Below are positions 8,589 through 16,768 of a stretch of DNA of 64,000 nt, one piece after another. Within the stretch, counting starts at the first letter, position 1, and each line of letters opens with the position of its first letter. Source of the stretch: Paenibacillus sp. FSL H8-0048 (GTDB lineage: Bacteria > Bacillota > Bacilli > Paenibacillales > Paenibacillaceae); contig NZ_JBBODF010000001.1 of assembly GCF_038002825.1 (NCBI RefSeq), forward strand, positions 1,984,001-2,048,000. Reading direction: 5' to 3'. The position numbers and the translations under genes were made by a program. Under the pieces are notes generated by a model that had not been told where the DNA came from, made no database searches, and worked only from the letters and a program-made list of their open reading frames with translations.

Positions 8589-8628
8589 AAAAAACCGCCC
8601 TGGTCACTTGCATGACATCAAGGCGGTA
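8589..8628 (-). terminator. Intrinsic terminator of the SigY-like operon
   Basis: ACCGCC/GGCGGT arms (8594-8599, 8622-8627) with further pairing inside, followed by TTTTTT on the minus strand. It lies a few bases after the last permease gene. Confidence 0.75.
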
Positions 8629-8632
8629 CAGG

Positions 8633-9265
8633 TTAGTCCAGTCTCCTGCGCGGCAGCCAGAAGGCACAGAAGAGTACCAGTGTCAGCGATAGACCGGCAA
8701 GCAGCCACTTGCCGTTATCCCCTGGCTCCTTAAGCTGGCCGAACAGGTAAAAGGGCCCAGTCAGTTTGCCTTTAGTGGTGAAATCCAGCAGATACCAGGA
8801 GAATCCGGCAATATATCCAGCTGAGAGGTTACCGGCCAGAAGAGTGGCCGTCAGACCGGCTGACCCCATCACAATGGCGGTGATTGCCGTCCCTCCCACC
8901 ATCGGCCATAACTCAAAATCCGCGCCGTGTCCATGTATCCAGGTGAACAAAGCAGCAACAGCAAGGAAGATATAGAGAGCGGTAAGCAGCCAGCGGAACA
9001 GAAATAACGGAAGATGACGCACCCGTTTGGCATAAAGCACCTCCTGGATACCGCCATCCTCCAGCAGACCCAGATGCGGATAGACTATCAGTCCCAGCAG
9101 GCTGACGAGGAATTCTCCCAGCTTCGCAGCCTGGAGCCTGTCCATTAATACAGGGTCTATGAATACCGGTACGGCTGCCAAAAGTACCGCTGACAACAAC
9201 CAGGAATAATGCACTGTCAGCTTGAGGTTGTAACGGGCGAGCGGCGCGATGATCTGCCGGCTCAT
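8633..9265 (-). CDS. ABC transporter membrane subunit, last gene of SigY-like operon
   Basis: 210 residues with about six hydrophobic segments, for example WLLSAVLLAAVPVFI, FLVSLLGLIVYPHL and WLLAGLSLTLVLFCAFWL. It begins with a four-base ATGA overlap with the preceding permease gene, so translation is coupled. It has no recognisable domain of its own; position and topology suggest a second membrane component of the exporter encoded upstream. Substrate unknown. Confidence 0.72.
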   Translation of the reverse strand: MSRQIIAPLARYNLKLTVHYSWLLSAVLLAAVPVFIDPVLMDRLQAAKLGEFLVSLLGLIVYPHLGLLEDGGIQEVLYAKRVRHLPLFLFRWLLTALYIFLAVAALFTWIHGHGADFELWPMVGGTAITAIVMGSAGLTATLLAGNLSAGYIAGFSWYLLDFTTKGKLTGPFYLFGQLKEPGDNGKWLLAGLSLTLVLFCAFWLPRRRLD

Positions 9266-10491
9266 CTCAGTGCTCCGGATGCGGGCGCCGCCGGAGTCCG
9301 CTTCGTCTTTCTCCTGCCAAGTGACTGGGCAGAATCCAGACGGCTGCGGTTTCGCTCCCAGAGCCAGGCTGCCCCCGCGGTCAGAAGAATGGCCAGCAGC
9401 AGGTAGAAGCTGCGGTTAAGGGCAATCTCATCTGCCCAGCCGCGGTACAGGTTATAGTCATTAGGTGAATTAAAGCGGATGAACAGCCGATTCAGCCCAT
9501 AGGAGCCCATGAGCGGCAGTACGGATACGAACCACCAGATGATCTGCAAGGCGATAGGCACAATGCCCCGGCGGAACAGCATGGAGCCGAACATCCCGAA
9601 GGCTACCGAGATCCATAGGGTGGGCAGCAGCCACCAGGCCGTATAGCTGAGAAAGGTCCTTATGGCCTGCCCCGTCTGAGCTGTAAGTCCAAGCGTATCC
9701 ACCGTCTGCCAGCCCCCGATGACAGCCAGAATGAGGTAGACCAGAGAGAGCATAATCCCTTGGGCGATAAACTTGGACCCGACATACACCCACGGGGAGA
9801 CCCTGCGGCTGTAGATCAGTTCATTCATCCGGCTGGAGCGGTCCCGCAGCAGCAGGAAGGCGGACAGAAAGACTGGGAAGATCCCTGCGGGCAACGACAG
9901 ATAATCACTGAAATAGCGGGCGGCTCCGGGAAGCAGCTCTCCACCGTCTACCTTAGCATTGTACTCCGCAAGCTGCGCTTCCTGCGCCTTCATTGCTTCG
10001 TCTATAGACGTTGTAGCATAACCGTAGTTACTCAACCCTTGCTGATACATACTGCTTCCGCCCAATTCGCTGTTCAATGCCTCAGCGATCTGGTACACCT
10101 CATCCATGGTATATTGGCCGGGGTCCTTCAGGACTTTATCCAGCTGCGAGATGGCAGCAGTTAAGGCGGCCTTCTCTCCGGCATCCAGCCCTATCTCCAT
10201 CGGGAATCCCAGCCTCAGCTTCTCACCCGCTCCATCATTCAGATCCCACTGCATATGAATCTTCATCTGTTCAGCCAAGCTGCGGGTATCCCACGGAACC
10301 GCCCAGCCGTAATAAGGCTGTTCCGCAGTCCCCATATTCTGCGGCGTACTTATTACAGGAGGACCGAGTTCTCCCCAAGTCTCCTCCGTAGCATAAGAAG
10401 TGAAATAGAAGAATACGCTGGCAATTACAAACAGATAGAACACCAGACTGCGCAGCGTCATGCGCATCTCCTTGCCGATCAATGCCATCAT
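9262..10491 (-). CDS. ABC-2-like transporter permease
   Basis: 409 residues. A first membrane segment near residue 15-30 is followed by an external region of about 170 residues, then five or more membrane segments with the typical ABC-2 feature DRSSRMNELIYSRRVSP between them. The start ATG overlaps the stop of the ATPase gene by four bases, and its own stop overlaps the next start by four, so the three genes are translationally coupled. GGGAGG is found 11 nt upstream. Likely partner of the ATPase at 10488-11363. Confidence 0.78.
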   Translation of the reverse strand: MMALIGKEMRMTLRSLVFYLFVIASVFFYFTSYATEETWGELGPPVISTPQNMGTAEQPYYGWAVPWDTRSLAEQMKIHMQWDLNDGAGEKLRLGFPMEIGLDAGEKAALTAAISQLDKVLKDPGQYTMDEVYQIAEALNSELGGSSMYQQGLSNYGYATTSIDEAMKAQEAQLAEYNAKVDGGELLPGAARYFSDYLSLPAGIFPVFLSAFLLLRDRSSRMNELIYSRRVSPWVYVGSKFIAQGIMLSLVYLILAVIGGWQTVDTLGLTAQTGQAIRTFLSYTAWWLLPTLWISVAFGMFGSMLFRRGIVPIALQIIWWFVSVLPLMGSYGLNRLFIRFNSPNDYNLYRGWADEIALNRSFYLLLAILLTAGAAWLWERNRSRLDSAQSLGRRKTKRTPAAPASGALR

Positions 10492-11363
10492 ACGCAGGAT
10501 TCCTCCCTGCGCATCAGGTGCAGGTACGCATCTTCAATCGATGGCGCGGCTTGCTGTGCCCCTGCGTACGGCTGCTCCTCCGCCAGTACCCGGACCCGCA
10601 TGCCTGCACCCTCCGGCACGGCAGACAGTACCGGGAAGCGGTCGCGGTCCCGCTCCCACTGCGCCCGGTCCAGCTCAGCGATCCAGACACGTCCGGCCGC
10701 AGCGGCGGTAAGATCGCCTATTCTGCCGTGATACCGCAGACTCCCCTTCTGCAGTACAGTCATTTGCTCGCAGGTGGACTCCACATCTTCAACGACATGC
10801 GTGGACAGGAGGACAATCCGCCCTTCCGCGAACCGTCCCAGCAGCCGCCGGAAGCGGATGCGCTCCTCAGGGTCCAGCCCCGCTGTCGGCTCATCGACAA
10901 TCAGCAGCTTCGGCTCATGCACCATGGCCTGGGCCACGCCCAGCCGCCGCTTCATGCCGCCGGACAGCGCCTTGACCTTGGTCCGGCGCTGCTCCGTAAG
11001 GTTCACTTGCTCCAGCAGATCATCTATTCTCCGCTTCCGCCCGGAACGGCCGCCTATCCCGGACAGCAGCGCAAGATAATCCATAGCCTCATAGACGGTC
11101 ATTCCGGGATAGAAGGCGAACTCCTGCGGCAGATAACCGACCAGCTCGCGTACCCGGGCTTTATCCTGCAAGGGAACCCCGCCTATCTCTACTGTTCCTG
11201 AACTGGGCGTCAGCAGAGTGGCTAGCAGCCGCATCAGCGTAGTTTTGCCTGCCCCGTTCGGCCCCAGCAGGCCGTGAATGCCCTCGCCTACCCGAAAGCT
11301 GATATCCTGCAGGGCTGCCTTGCTTCCGTAAGTCTTGGTCAAATGATTAATGATTAGCTCCAT
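10488..11363 (-). CDS. ABC transporter ATP-binding protein (YxlF-like)
   Basis: 291 residues. Walker A GPNGAGKTT near residue 35, Q-loop LPQEFAFYPGMT, signature LSGGMKRRLG, Walker B LLIVDEPTAGLD and the H-loop STHVVEDVE are all intact. A C-terminal tail of about 80 residues resembles drug and bacteriocin exporter ATPases. ATG 11363 is preferred because GGGAG lies at a suitable distance; the upstream TTG at 11387 lies before that site. The arrangement sigma factor, small membrane protein, ATPase, permease parallels the sigY-yxlCDEFG operon of Bacillus subtilis. Export or self-protection is an inference. Confidence 0.88.
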   Translation of the reverse strand: MELIINHLTKTYGSKAALQDISFRVGEGIHGLLGPNGAGKTTLMRLLATLLTPSSGTVEIGGVPLQDKARVRELVGYLPQEFAFYPGMTVYEAMDYLALLSGIGGRSGRKRRIDDLLEQVNLTEQRRTKVKALSGGMKRRLGVAQAMVHEPKLLIVDEPTAGLDPEERIRFRRLLGRFAEGRIVLLSTHVVEDVESTCEQMTVLQKGSLRYHGRIGDLTAAAAGRVWIAELDRAQWERDRDRFPVLSAVPEGAGMRVRVLAEEQPYAGAQQAAPSIEDAYLHLMRREESCV

Positions 11364-11394
11364 TTCATCTCTCTCCCTTTCCTGCAACTCCCGT

Positions 11395-11688
11395 TCAACT
11401 GTCGTTCTCCAGACTCCACAGCAATTCCAGCTTTTCGATCAACAGACCTGCTGTAATCAGAAGGAGCGACAGCTCAACACACAGCCACTGATCCACCTTA
11501 CCGATCCAAATCATTAGGGCGAATACAGCTGTAACGATTGTGATGCCTGAGACTGTAAGAATTTGGCGTCTGGCCAGCACCTTGCGGTTATGCAGTACTC
11601 TCTGTGCTTCACGCTTGTCGTATTCCAGCAGACGGGCCTTGCGGTAGACCTCATCCAGAAATAGCCGCTCCTGTTCCGTTGACTTCAC
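11395..11688 (-). CDS. Small two-TM protein, possible anti-sigma factor (YxlC-like position)
   Basis: 97 residues: a charged N-terminal half (residues about 1-45), then two membrane segments (ILTVSGITIVTAVFALMIWI and ELSLLLITAGLLIEKLELLW). The GTG start at 11688 is chosen because AGGAGG lies 9 nt upstream; it lies inside the end of the sigma gene (38-base overlap). Size, topology and position directly after an ECF sigma gene match the YxlC-type anti-sigma of the SigY operon. No sequence motif proves this. Confidence 0.68.
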   Translation of the reverse strand: MKSTEQERLFLDEVYRKARLLEYDKREAQRVLHNRKVLARRQILTVSGITIVTAVFALMIWIGKVDQWLCVELSLLLITAGLLIEKLELLWSLENDS

Positions 11689-12274
11689 AATCCCACTCCT
11701 CCTTCTCATAGATCTGCCTCAGCTTCTTGCGTGCCCGGTGCAGCAGGACCTTGAAGCTCACTTGATTCCGGCCCATCACTGCGGCCGCCTGTTCATAAGA
11801 CATCTGTCCCACATCCACCAGATACACTGCCTGCCCGTAGTCCGGCTTCATCTGATGCAATCTTCTGCGCCATTCCACATCCTCTTCCCGGATGATGGCC
11901 AGCCGTTCAGGATTCCCCTCATCCGGGTTATGTACGCTGCTGCTCTCCGCCGTATACGGCAAGCTCTGCTGCCTTGCACGCTTACGGACCGAGTCTATGC
12001 TCTTGTTGCGGAGAATGGTGAACAGATAGGTTTTGAAGGATGCCCGGTAATCATATTTCTCCGGGTACACCAGCAGATAGGCGAAGCAGTCCTGCGCCAG
12101 ATCCTCGGCGGTATGATAATCTCCGGTCAAGTGGTAGGCAAACCGCACAGCAGGCTCCCGGTATTGCCGGACCAGCCATTCAAACGCCTCCAGGCTCCCT
12201 TCCGTGAACCTGATTAGCACCGCTTCTTCATCCAGCTGAGAAGCCGCCGCCTCACCCGCCGTCACCTGGTCCAC
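11651..12274 (-). CDS. ECF-type RNA polymerase sigma factor (SigY-like)
   Basis: 207 residues. Region 2 is seen at FAYHLTGDYHTAEDLAQDCF with the following RASFKTYLFTILRNKSID, and region 4 at QMSYEQAAAVMGRNQVSFKV then LLHRARKKLRQ. The two are joined by a linker of about 60 residues. The GTG start at 12274 has AGGAGAAGG about 10 nt upstream. A promoter with ECF-type spacing lies about 80 nt upstream, suggesting autoregulation. It heads an operon with a small membrane protein and an ABC exporter. The trigger is unknown. Confidence 0.88.
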   Translation of the reverse strand: MDQVTAGEAAASQLDEEAVLIRFTEGSLEAFEWLVRQYREPAVRFAYHLTGDYHTAEDLAQDCFAYLLVYPEKYDYRASFKTYLFTILRNKSIDSVRKRARQQSLPYTAESSSVHNPDEGNPERLAIIREEDVEWRRRLHQMKPDYGQAVYLVDVGQMSYEQAAAVMGRNQVSFKVLLHRARKKLRQIYEKEEWDCEVNGTGAAISG

Positions 12275-12353
12275 TGCCCCAAGGCCTTCTCCTCGCTCAC
12301 TTTCGCTCCCGTTCGTCTCACACGCCTCCTCTCCTGCCCAGCCGTCTACTGCT

Positions 12354-12382
12354 TATTCGTTCAAGTAAGGCAAAAGGTTACA
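12354..12382 (-). promoter_or_regulatory. Candidate autoregulated ECF promoter
   Basis: On the minus strand TGTAACC (12376-12382), 16 nt, then CGAATA (12354-12359). This has the AAC plus CG-rich -10 pattern and spacing of ECF sigma promoters. It stands alone upstream of the sigma gene. Pattern match only. Confidence 0.5.
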
Positions 12383-12392
12383 GTTTGTTCGT

Positions 12393-12421
12393 GAAAAAAT
12401 AAAAATCACCCCAACGGGTGA
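12393..12421 (-). terminator. Terminator facing the repeat array
   Basis: TCACCC/GGGTGA stem with CAAC loop (12406-12421), followed on the minus strand by ATTTTTATTTTTT. It would stop transcription coming leftwards out of the tandem array and insulates the sigma promoter. Confidence 0.65.
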
Positions 12422-12549
12422 ATGATGCTGGTACCTTCTGCCACTTGTAGGCAGACTTTACGTGCCTCCATCCACTCTGCTTTCTGGCGGCATATAGCAT
12501 GAAACATGAGCAGCATGGATATCCATACAATTGGCCCATGTGCCATTGC

Positions 12550-13125
12550 ACACTCACCATGTATGCTGTTTTTGACATACATTCCCTCGCGCACCTGCAT
12601 GTGAGCACAATGTAGGCTGTTTTTGACATACATTCCGTCCGCGCACCTGCATGTGAGCACAATGTATGCTGTTTTTGACATACATTCCTTCCGCGCACCT
12701 ACATGTGAGCACAATGTATGCTATTTTTGACATACATTCCGTCCACGCACCTGCGTGCGATCACAATGTAGGCTGTTTTTGACATACATTCCGTCCGCGC
12801 ACCTGCTTGTGAGCACAATGTATGCTGTTTTTGACATACATTCCTTCCGCGCGCCTGCGTGCGAGCACAATGTATGCTGTTTTTGACATACATTCCGTCC
12901 ACGCACCTGCGTGCGATCCCAATGTATGCTGTTTTTGGCATACATTCCGTCCACGCACCTGCGTGCGAGCCCAATGTATGCTGTTTTTGGCATACATTCG
13001 GGCCACGCGCCTGCGTGCGAGCCCAATGTATGCTGTTTTTGGCATACATTCCGTCCACGCACCTGCGTGCGAGCCCAATGTATGCTGTTTTTGGCATACA
13101 TTTCGTCCACGTGCCTGCGTGCGAG
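12550..13125. repeat. 52-bp tandem repeat array, left part (11 units)
   Basis: Eleven units recur with a period of exactly 52 bp (AATGTA positions step 12609, 12661, 12713 to 13077); the leftmost copy is one base shorter. Each unit holds AATGTATG/CATACATT around a T-rich loop and a GC-rich arm pair such as CGCAC/GTGCG. Units differ by point changes grouped by position, for example GACATACAT versus GGCATACAT. Because 52 is not a multiple of three, the long open frames seen here are by-products. The array continues after the IS element. Confidence 0.95.
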
Positions 13126-14538
13126 GATGGCGTAAAGTAAGTTGTGTACCAAGATTTGGAGTCTAGTCAGACACCAAAAAAGTAGGGTATCCTCGGGATT
13201 GCGAAACCACCAAGGAGGAACCCTACCAATGAATATTTTACCCGAAAGTTCTCTGAATAATCTATTTGAAAAACTTGTTAAAGATTTTGTGAAAGACAAC
13301 ATGGAACGCCTGTTGCGCGCCGAAATCCAGGGGTTTATGGACAGTGAAGAAGCGGGTGCCAGTAATAGTCGTAACGGCTATTATACGCGAGACTTACACA
13401 CGAAATACGGCCATATCGAGGATCTTCAGGTGCCCCGGGACCGCCAAAGCCTTTTCCAAACGCAGATGTTTGAGCCGTATCAGCGGCGGGACGGATGGTT
13501 AGAAGAGGCTGTCATCCAAATGTATAAATCGGGCATGGGCACGCGGGATGTGGCCCGGTTCATTGAAAGTATGTTTGGCAGCCACTACTCCCCCACCACG
13601 GTCAGCAATATTACGGCTACGGTGCTGGACGATATCCACCAGTGGCAGAAACGGCCCCTGAGCAAACGGTACTCCGTGATCTACTTGGATGGGCTGTACG
13701 TGAAGCTGAAACGGGGCACGGTCCGTGGCGAAGTGGTCTACTTTGCGATGGGGATTGACGAGGAGGGACAGCGTCAAATTCTCGGGTTTTACGTGGGCGG
13801 CCAAGAGAGTTCGAATGGCTGGCGGGAGGTACTCAAAGACCTGTACGACCGCGGAGCGCAGGAAGTCCTGCTGGGTGTGTTTGACGGACTACCGGGGCTG
13901 GATGCGGCGTTTAAAGAGACCTATCCTCAGGCAGATGTACAGCATTGCGTAGTGCACAAAGTGCGGGCCACGTTCCCTAAAATCCGGATGGAGCACAAAA
14001 CTGATGTCCTTGAAGCGTTGAAAACCGTATATACCGCACCGGATGAAGTGGTAGCCCGGGCTAACTTTGATACGGTCAAAGCGAAGTGGAACAAGCTATA
14101 TCCGAAGGAAATGAGGTCCTGGGAGGAACAGTTATCCACACTCCTGACGTTCTACAAGTATCCGGAATCGATCCGTAAAGCGATCTACACGTCGAACCCC
14201 ATCGAACGGATGAACAAGGAAATCCGCAAGCGTCTGAAACCGATGAACAGTCTGACGAACATGGATGCGGCAGAGAAAATCGTGTACCTGGAGATGCTGG
14301 AATACAATGAACGTCATGCAGGGCGGGTCGCCCAAGGCTTTGGCATGGATGCCGTTAAAAAGAAGCTAAAAGAGCTATTCGAAACACGCTATCCCTCTTT
14401 GCCCACACCGGAAGAGACATAGCAGAGAAATCCAGTTTCTGGGGGTCGGGGTTCCCCCTCCCCCCAGAAACACTACACCCCAACCCGTAACCCCGGGGAG
14501 GTACTTCTACTCTCTTACACAAACTTCTTGACGCTACC
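13126..14538 (+). mobile_element. Intact IS256-family insertion sequence with 8-bp target duplication
   Basis: 1413 bp. Left end GATGGCGTAAAGTAAGTTGT pairs with right end GGTAGCGTCAAGAAGTTTGT (reverse complement) as imperfect terminal inverted repeats. It is flanked on both sides by CGTGCGAG (13118-13125 and 14539-14546), an 8-bp duplication typical of IS256. Removing the element and one copy restores a perfect 52-bp unit, so the insertion is into the array. A GC-rich hairpin with GTTTCTGGGGG/CCCCCAGAAAC arms follows the transposase gene. Confidence 0.93.
13229..14422 (+). CDS. IS256-family (mutator-type) DDE transposase
   Basis: 397 residues, a normal length for the family. Catalytic residues are recognisable: first Asp in VIYLDGLYVKLKRG, second Asp in LLGVFDGLPGLDAAF, the CxxH-like QHCVVHKVR segment, and the Glu in TSNPIERMNKEIRKR. 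ATG 13229 follows AGGAGG by 10 nt; upstream in-frame codons from 13142 have no ribosome binding site. The reading frame and both IS ends are intact, so the element may still be active. Confidence 0.95.
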   Translation: MNILPESSLNNLFEKLVKDFVKDNMERLLRAEIQGFMDSEEAGASNSRNGYYTRDLHTKYGHIEDLQVPRDRQSLFQTQMFEPYQRRDGWLEEAVIQMYKSGMGTRDVARFIESMFGSHYSPTTVSNITATVLDDIHQWQKRPLSKRYSVIYLDGLYVKLKRGTVRGEVVYFAMGIDEEGQRQILGFYVGGQESSNGWREVLKDLYDRGAQEVLLGVFDGLPGLDAAFKETYPQADVQHCVVHKVRATFPKIRMEHKTDVLEALKTVYTAPDEVVARANFDTVKAKWNKLYPKEMRSWEEQLSTLLTFYKYPESIRKAIYTSNPIERMNKEIRKRLKPMNSLTNMDAAEKIVYLEMLEYNERHAGRVAQGFGMDAVKKKLKELFETRYPSLPTPEET

Positions 14539-14546
14539 CGTGCGAG

Positions 14547-14757
14547 CCCAATGTATGCTGTTTTTGGCATACATTCCGTCCACGCACCTGCATGTGAGCA
14601 CAATGTATGCTGTTTTTGACATACATTCCTTCCGCGCACCTACATGTGAGCACAATGTATGCTGTTTTTGACATACATTCGGGCCACGCGCCTGCGTGCG
14701 AGCACAATGTATGCTGTTTTTGACATACATTCGGGCCACACGCCTACATGTGAGCAC
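14547..14757. repeat. 52-bp tandem repeat array, right part (4 units)
   Basis: Four further 52-bp units (AATGTATG at about 14550, 14602, 14654 and 14706) continue the array beyond the IS256 element, giving about 15 in total. The last unit ends at TGTGAGCACTC near 14758. The next 80 bases up to the tRNA terminator show nothing recognisable. Confidence 0.94.
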
Positions 14758-14837
14758 TCTTACGCCACACCTGTTTCGGCATTCCTTTGTAACGCTTCCG
14801 GGAAATAAGTCTCTTTCCCGTGTACTGGAGTAGAGAC

Positions 14838-14869
14838 ACAAAAAATAACCCTTCCAAAGAAGGGCTATT
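14838..14869 (-). terminator. Terminator of tRNA-Leu
   Basis: CCCTT/AAGGG core with flanking AATA/TATT pairing, followed on the minus strand by TTTTTTG. It lies 13 bases after the tRNA 3-prime end. Confidence 0.75.
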
Positions 14870-14881
14870 GAGTAATGCGGA

Positions 14882-14965
14882 TGCGGTCAAGAGGACTCGA
14901 ACCTCCACGATATTGCTATCACTGGCACCTGAAGCCAGCGCGTCTGCCAATTCCGCCATGACCGC
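14882..14965 (-). tRNA. tRNA-Leu (CAG)
   Basis: 84-nt class II tRNA with acceptor stem GCGGTCA/TGACCGC plus discriminator A, D-arm containing AATTGGCAGACGC, anticodon stem CTGGC/GCCAG around TTCAGGT giving anticodon CAG, an extra arm, and T-arm GGTTCGAGTCC. CCA is not encoded. A strong promoter and a terminator flank it, so it is a single-gene unit. Confidence 0.95.
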
Positions 14966-15003
14966 ATATTATGTAATTCAGTGATTCAATCACCGTAATT
15001 AAG

Positions 15004-15032
15004 AATATACTCTCTTTGACGGGGAATTGCAA
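15004..15032 (-). promoter_or_regulatory. Sigma-A promoter of tRNA-Leu
   Basis: TTGCAA (15027-15032), 17-nt spacer, TATATT (15004-15009) on the minus strand, about 40 nt before the tRNA 5-prime end. Confidence 0.7.
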
Positions 15033-15042
15033 GCTTTAATTT

Positions 15043-16644
15043 TCAAGCCAATACCTTCAGCACATCCGCAATCTTCCGCTGATGCGACAGGACTCCGTAA
15101 TTCATCCAGGCCATGAAATCCACCTCGTACACACAACGGTTGCGAACCGCAGGCAGGCTTCTCCACAGCGGGGTATCCAGCAGCTCCCTCCCCTCCCCTT
15201 CCTGAAGGTCAAACGCAATGAACAAATGATCTGCGGTCAAGCCGGACAGCTCTTCACTGCTGAGAAGTACACGCTTCTGCCCGCGGGTAAGCTGCTGGAC
15301 CAGGGGATGCCGACCCAGCTCCAGATCTTCATACAGGACACCCGCTGCATAGCCCAGATGTTCGCAACCATACAGGGTAACCCCACAGGCGGAAATCCGC
15401 AGCAGAGCTACTGTCTGCCCCCGGACGCTGCGGCTGAGCAGCCGCTTGGCCTGACGGGCCTGTTGTTCATATTCGCTGATTACCTCCTGCACCTGTCCCG
15501 TTCTCCCAAAGACGGCCGCAGCGCTGCGGAGCGTGGCACGCCAATCCTCCTGATAGAACGGGAGCCGGAACAACGGTGCGACCCGGCTGCATTCTCCCAG
15601 CTGCCAGCGCCGGAAGCCGTCATCCAGCATAATCAGCTCAGGCGAGTAACGGCTGAGACCGTGCCAGTCTCCGCTTGAGATATCGAACGCCGGAACCTCA
15701 TTCAACCCAAGGTATTCCTGCTTGCCCCACTGGGCATGGCAATACTGTACGACCGGAGTGATGCCCAGCGCCAGCAGATAATCCTCCAGAAAAGGGGCAA
15801 ATACCCGGACTCCCTCCTGATGGAGGCTTCTGTATTGTCCGGGAGTCACCCCTACCGTTCTTTTGAAGCGCCGGTTGAAATAATACTCATTGCTGTAGCC
15901 CGCAGCCAGGGCAACCTCATGCAGCCGGTCCCGGGTCAGCAGAAGCTGCTGCTGTGCCCGTTCAATACGCAGCCCGTTCAGGTGTTCCAGGGGCATCCGT
16001 CCGGTAATCTCTTTGAAGATCTGCGTATAACGCGCACGCCCGATCCCGGCAATCTCAGCCAGCTGATCGACCGATAACGGTTCACTGCAATGCTCTTCCA
16101 TATAGCGGATCGAGGCTTCCACGGCCTCACGGTCATCCTTAGCCCTCAGTACCGGAGTATTCGCCCGCATAATCAACAGCAGCAGCTCCTGGAACCGGGT
16201 CTGAGCCGTGAACCATTCGATATCCTCCGGACGCCGGAAGCTATAATAGATGGAATCCAGCAGCAGAGCACACTGTGAGAACGGGCGGCAGTCCAGATAT
16301 CCGGGGCGGAGCATATTTTTTTCATGTTCCTTGTCCCCTGTACCAAGCCTGCCGTGCCCTGCAGGAATCAGCCTGAACTCCATCCGGTACCAGCTGATCC
16401 CCTGCTCGCCGGCCTGAATCCGGTTCAGTGATCCGGCTTCGATCAGGAACCCGGCCCCTTTTTCCAAAGAAAATCTTCTGTCCCCTGCCTGCAGCCAACC
16501 CTGCCCTTCGGACACAATGATTAAGGTATGCTCCTGATACACTTCGAGCTGATCCTTCCCCATCGGAGAGCGTGTAACCACTTCTATATTCAACAGGCTG
16601 TGGAGCAGCCTTCTCGTGGTGTGTTCCTGCAACTGTTCCGCCAT
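15043..16644 (-). CDS. AraC-family regulator fused to a siderophore-binding domain (Btr-like)
   Basis: 533 residues. The N-terminal cupin-like sensor covers about 1-150. Two AraC helix-turn-helix motifs lie at about 170-275 (SVDQLAEIAGIGRARYTQIF and EVALAAGYSNEYYFNRRF). A C-terminal TroA/FecB-type substrate-binding domain from about 280 ends in MAWMNYGVL. This is the architecture of Btr of Bacillus subtilis, which activates siderophore uptake genes after binding the siderophore in the cytoplasm. AGGAGGGG lies 7 nt before ATG 16644, and a Fur box sits just upstream. The likely target is the binding-protein gene immediately upstream, whose C-terminal half it resembles (both contain GITPVVQYCH- or GVTPVVQWYH-type segments). 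Confidence 0.9.
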   Translation of the reverse strand: MAEQLQEHTTRRLLHSLLNIEVVTRSPMGKDQLEVYQEHTLIIVSEGQGWLQAGDRRFSLEKGAGFLIEAGSLNRIQAGEQGISWYRMEFRLIPAGHGRLGTGDKEHEKNMLRPGYLDCRPFSQCALLLDSIYYSFRRPEDIEWFTAQTRFQELLLLIMRANTPVLRAKDDREAVEASIRYMEEHCSEPLSVDQLAEIAGIGRARYTQIFKEITGRMPLEHLNGLRIERAQQQLLLTRDRLHEVALAAGYSNEYYFNRRFKRTVGVTPGQYRSLHQEGVRVFAPFLEDYLLALGITPVVQYCHAQWGKQEYLGLNEVPAFDISSGDWHGLSRYSPELIMLDDGFRRWQLGECSRVAPLFRLPFYQEDWRATLRSAAAVFGRTGQVQEVISEYEQQARQAKRLLSRSVRGQTVALLRISACGVTLYGCEHLGYAAGVLYEDLELGRHPLVQQLTRGQKRVLLSSEELSGLTADHLFIAFDLQEGEGRELLDTPLWRSLPAVRNRCVYEVDFMAWMNYGVLSHQRKIADVLKVLA

Positions 16645-16662
16645 ACTGCTGCCCCTCCTAAC

Positions 16663-16677
16663 TGAGAATCATTATCA
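16663..16677. promoter_or_regulatory. Fur box of the AraC-fusion gene
   Basis: TGAGAATCATTATCA matches the 7-1-7 Fur operator TGATAATnATTATCA at all but one position and lies 18 bases before the start codon. Confidence 0.85.
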
Positions 16678-16694
16678 TAGACTCAAGTGTAAAA

Positions 16695-16734
16695 CAAAAA
16701 AGAAGATCTATCAACCTTGCGGATAGACCTTCTT
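16695..16734 (-). terminator. Terminator of the siderophore-binding lipoprotein gene
   Basis: AGAAGATCTATC/GATAGACCTTCT arms (16701-16712, 16722-16733), 11 of 12 pairs, followed on the minus strand by TTTTTTG. It separates the lipoprotein gene from the AraC gene. Confidence 0.8.
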
Positions 16735-16768
16735 GTGGCTTATTGACCAACTATCACTTCACGCCGGA

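Noticed and set aside
12550..13125. CRISPR-like array
   Set aside because: Units repeat head to tail with period 52 and no unique spacers, and there are no cas genes.
12378..13302. Long repetitive open frames on both strands through the 52-bp array (MYVKNSIHC-type proteins)
   Set aside because: The period is not a multiple of three, several frames are open at once, there is no SD, and the frames run across the IS boundary. They are by-products of the repeat.
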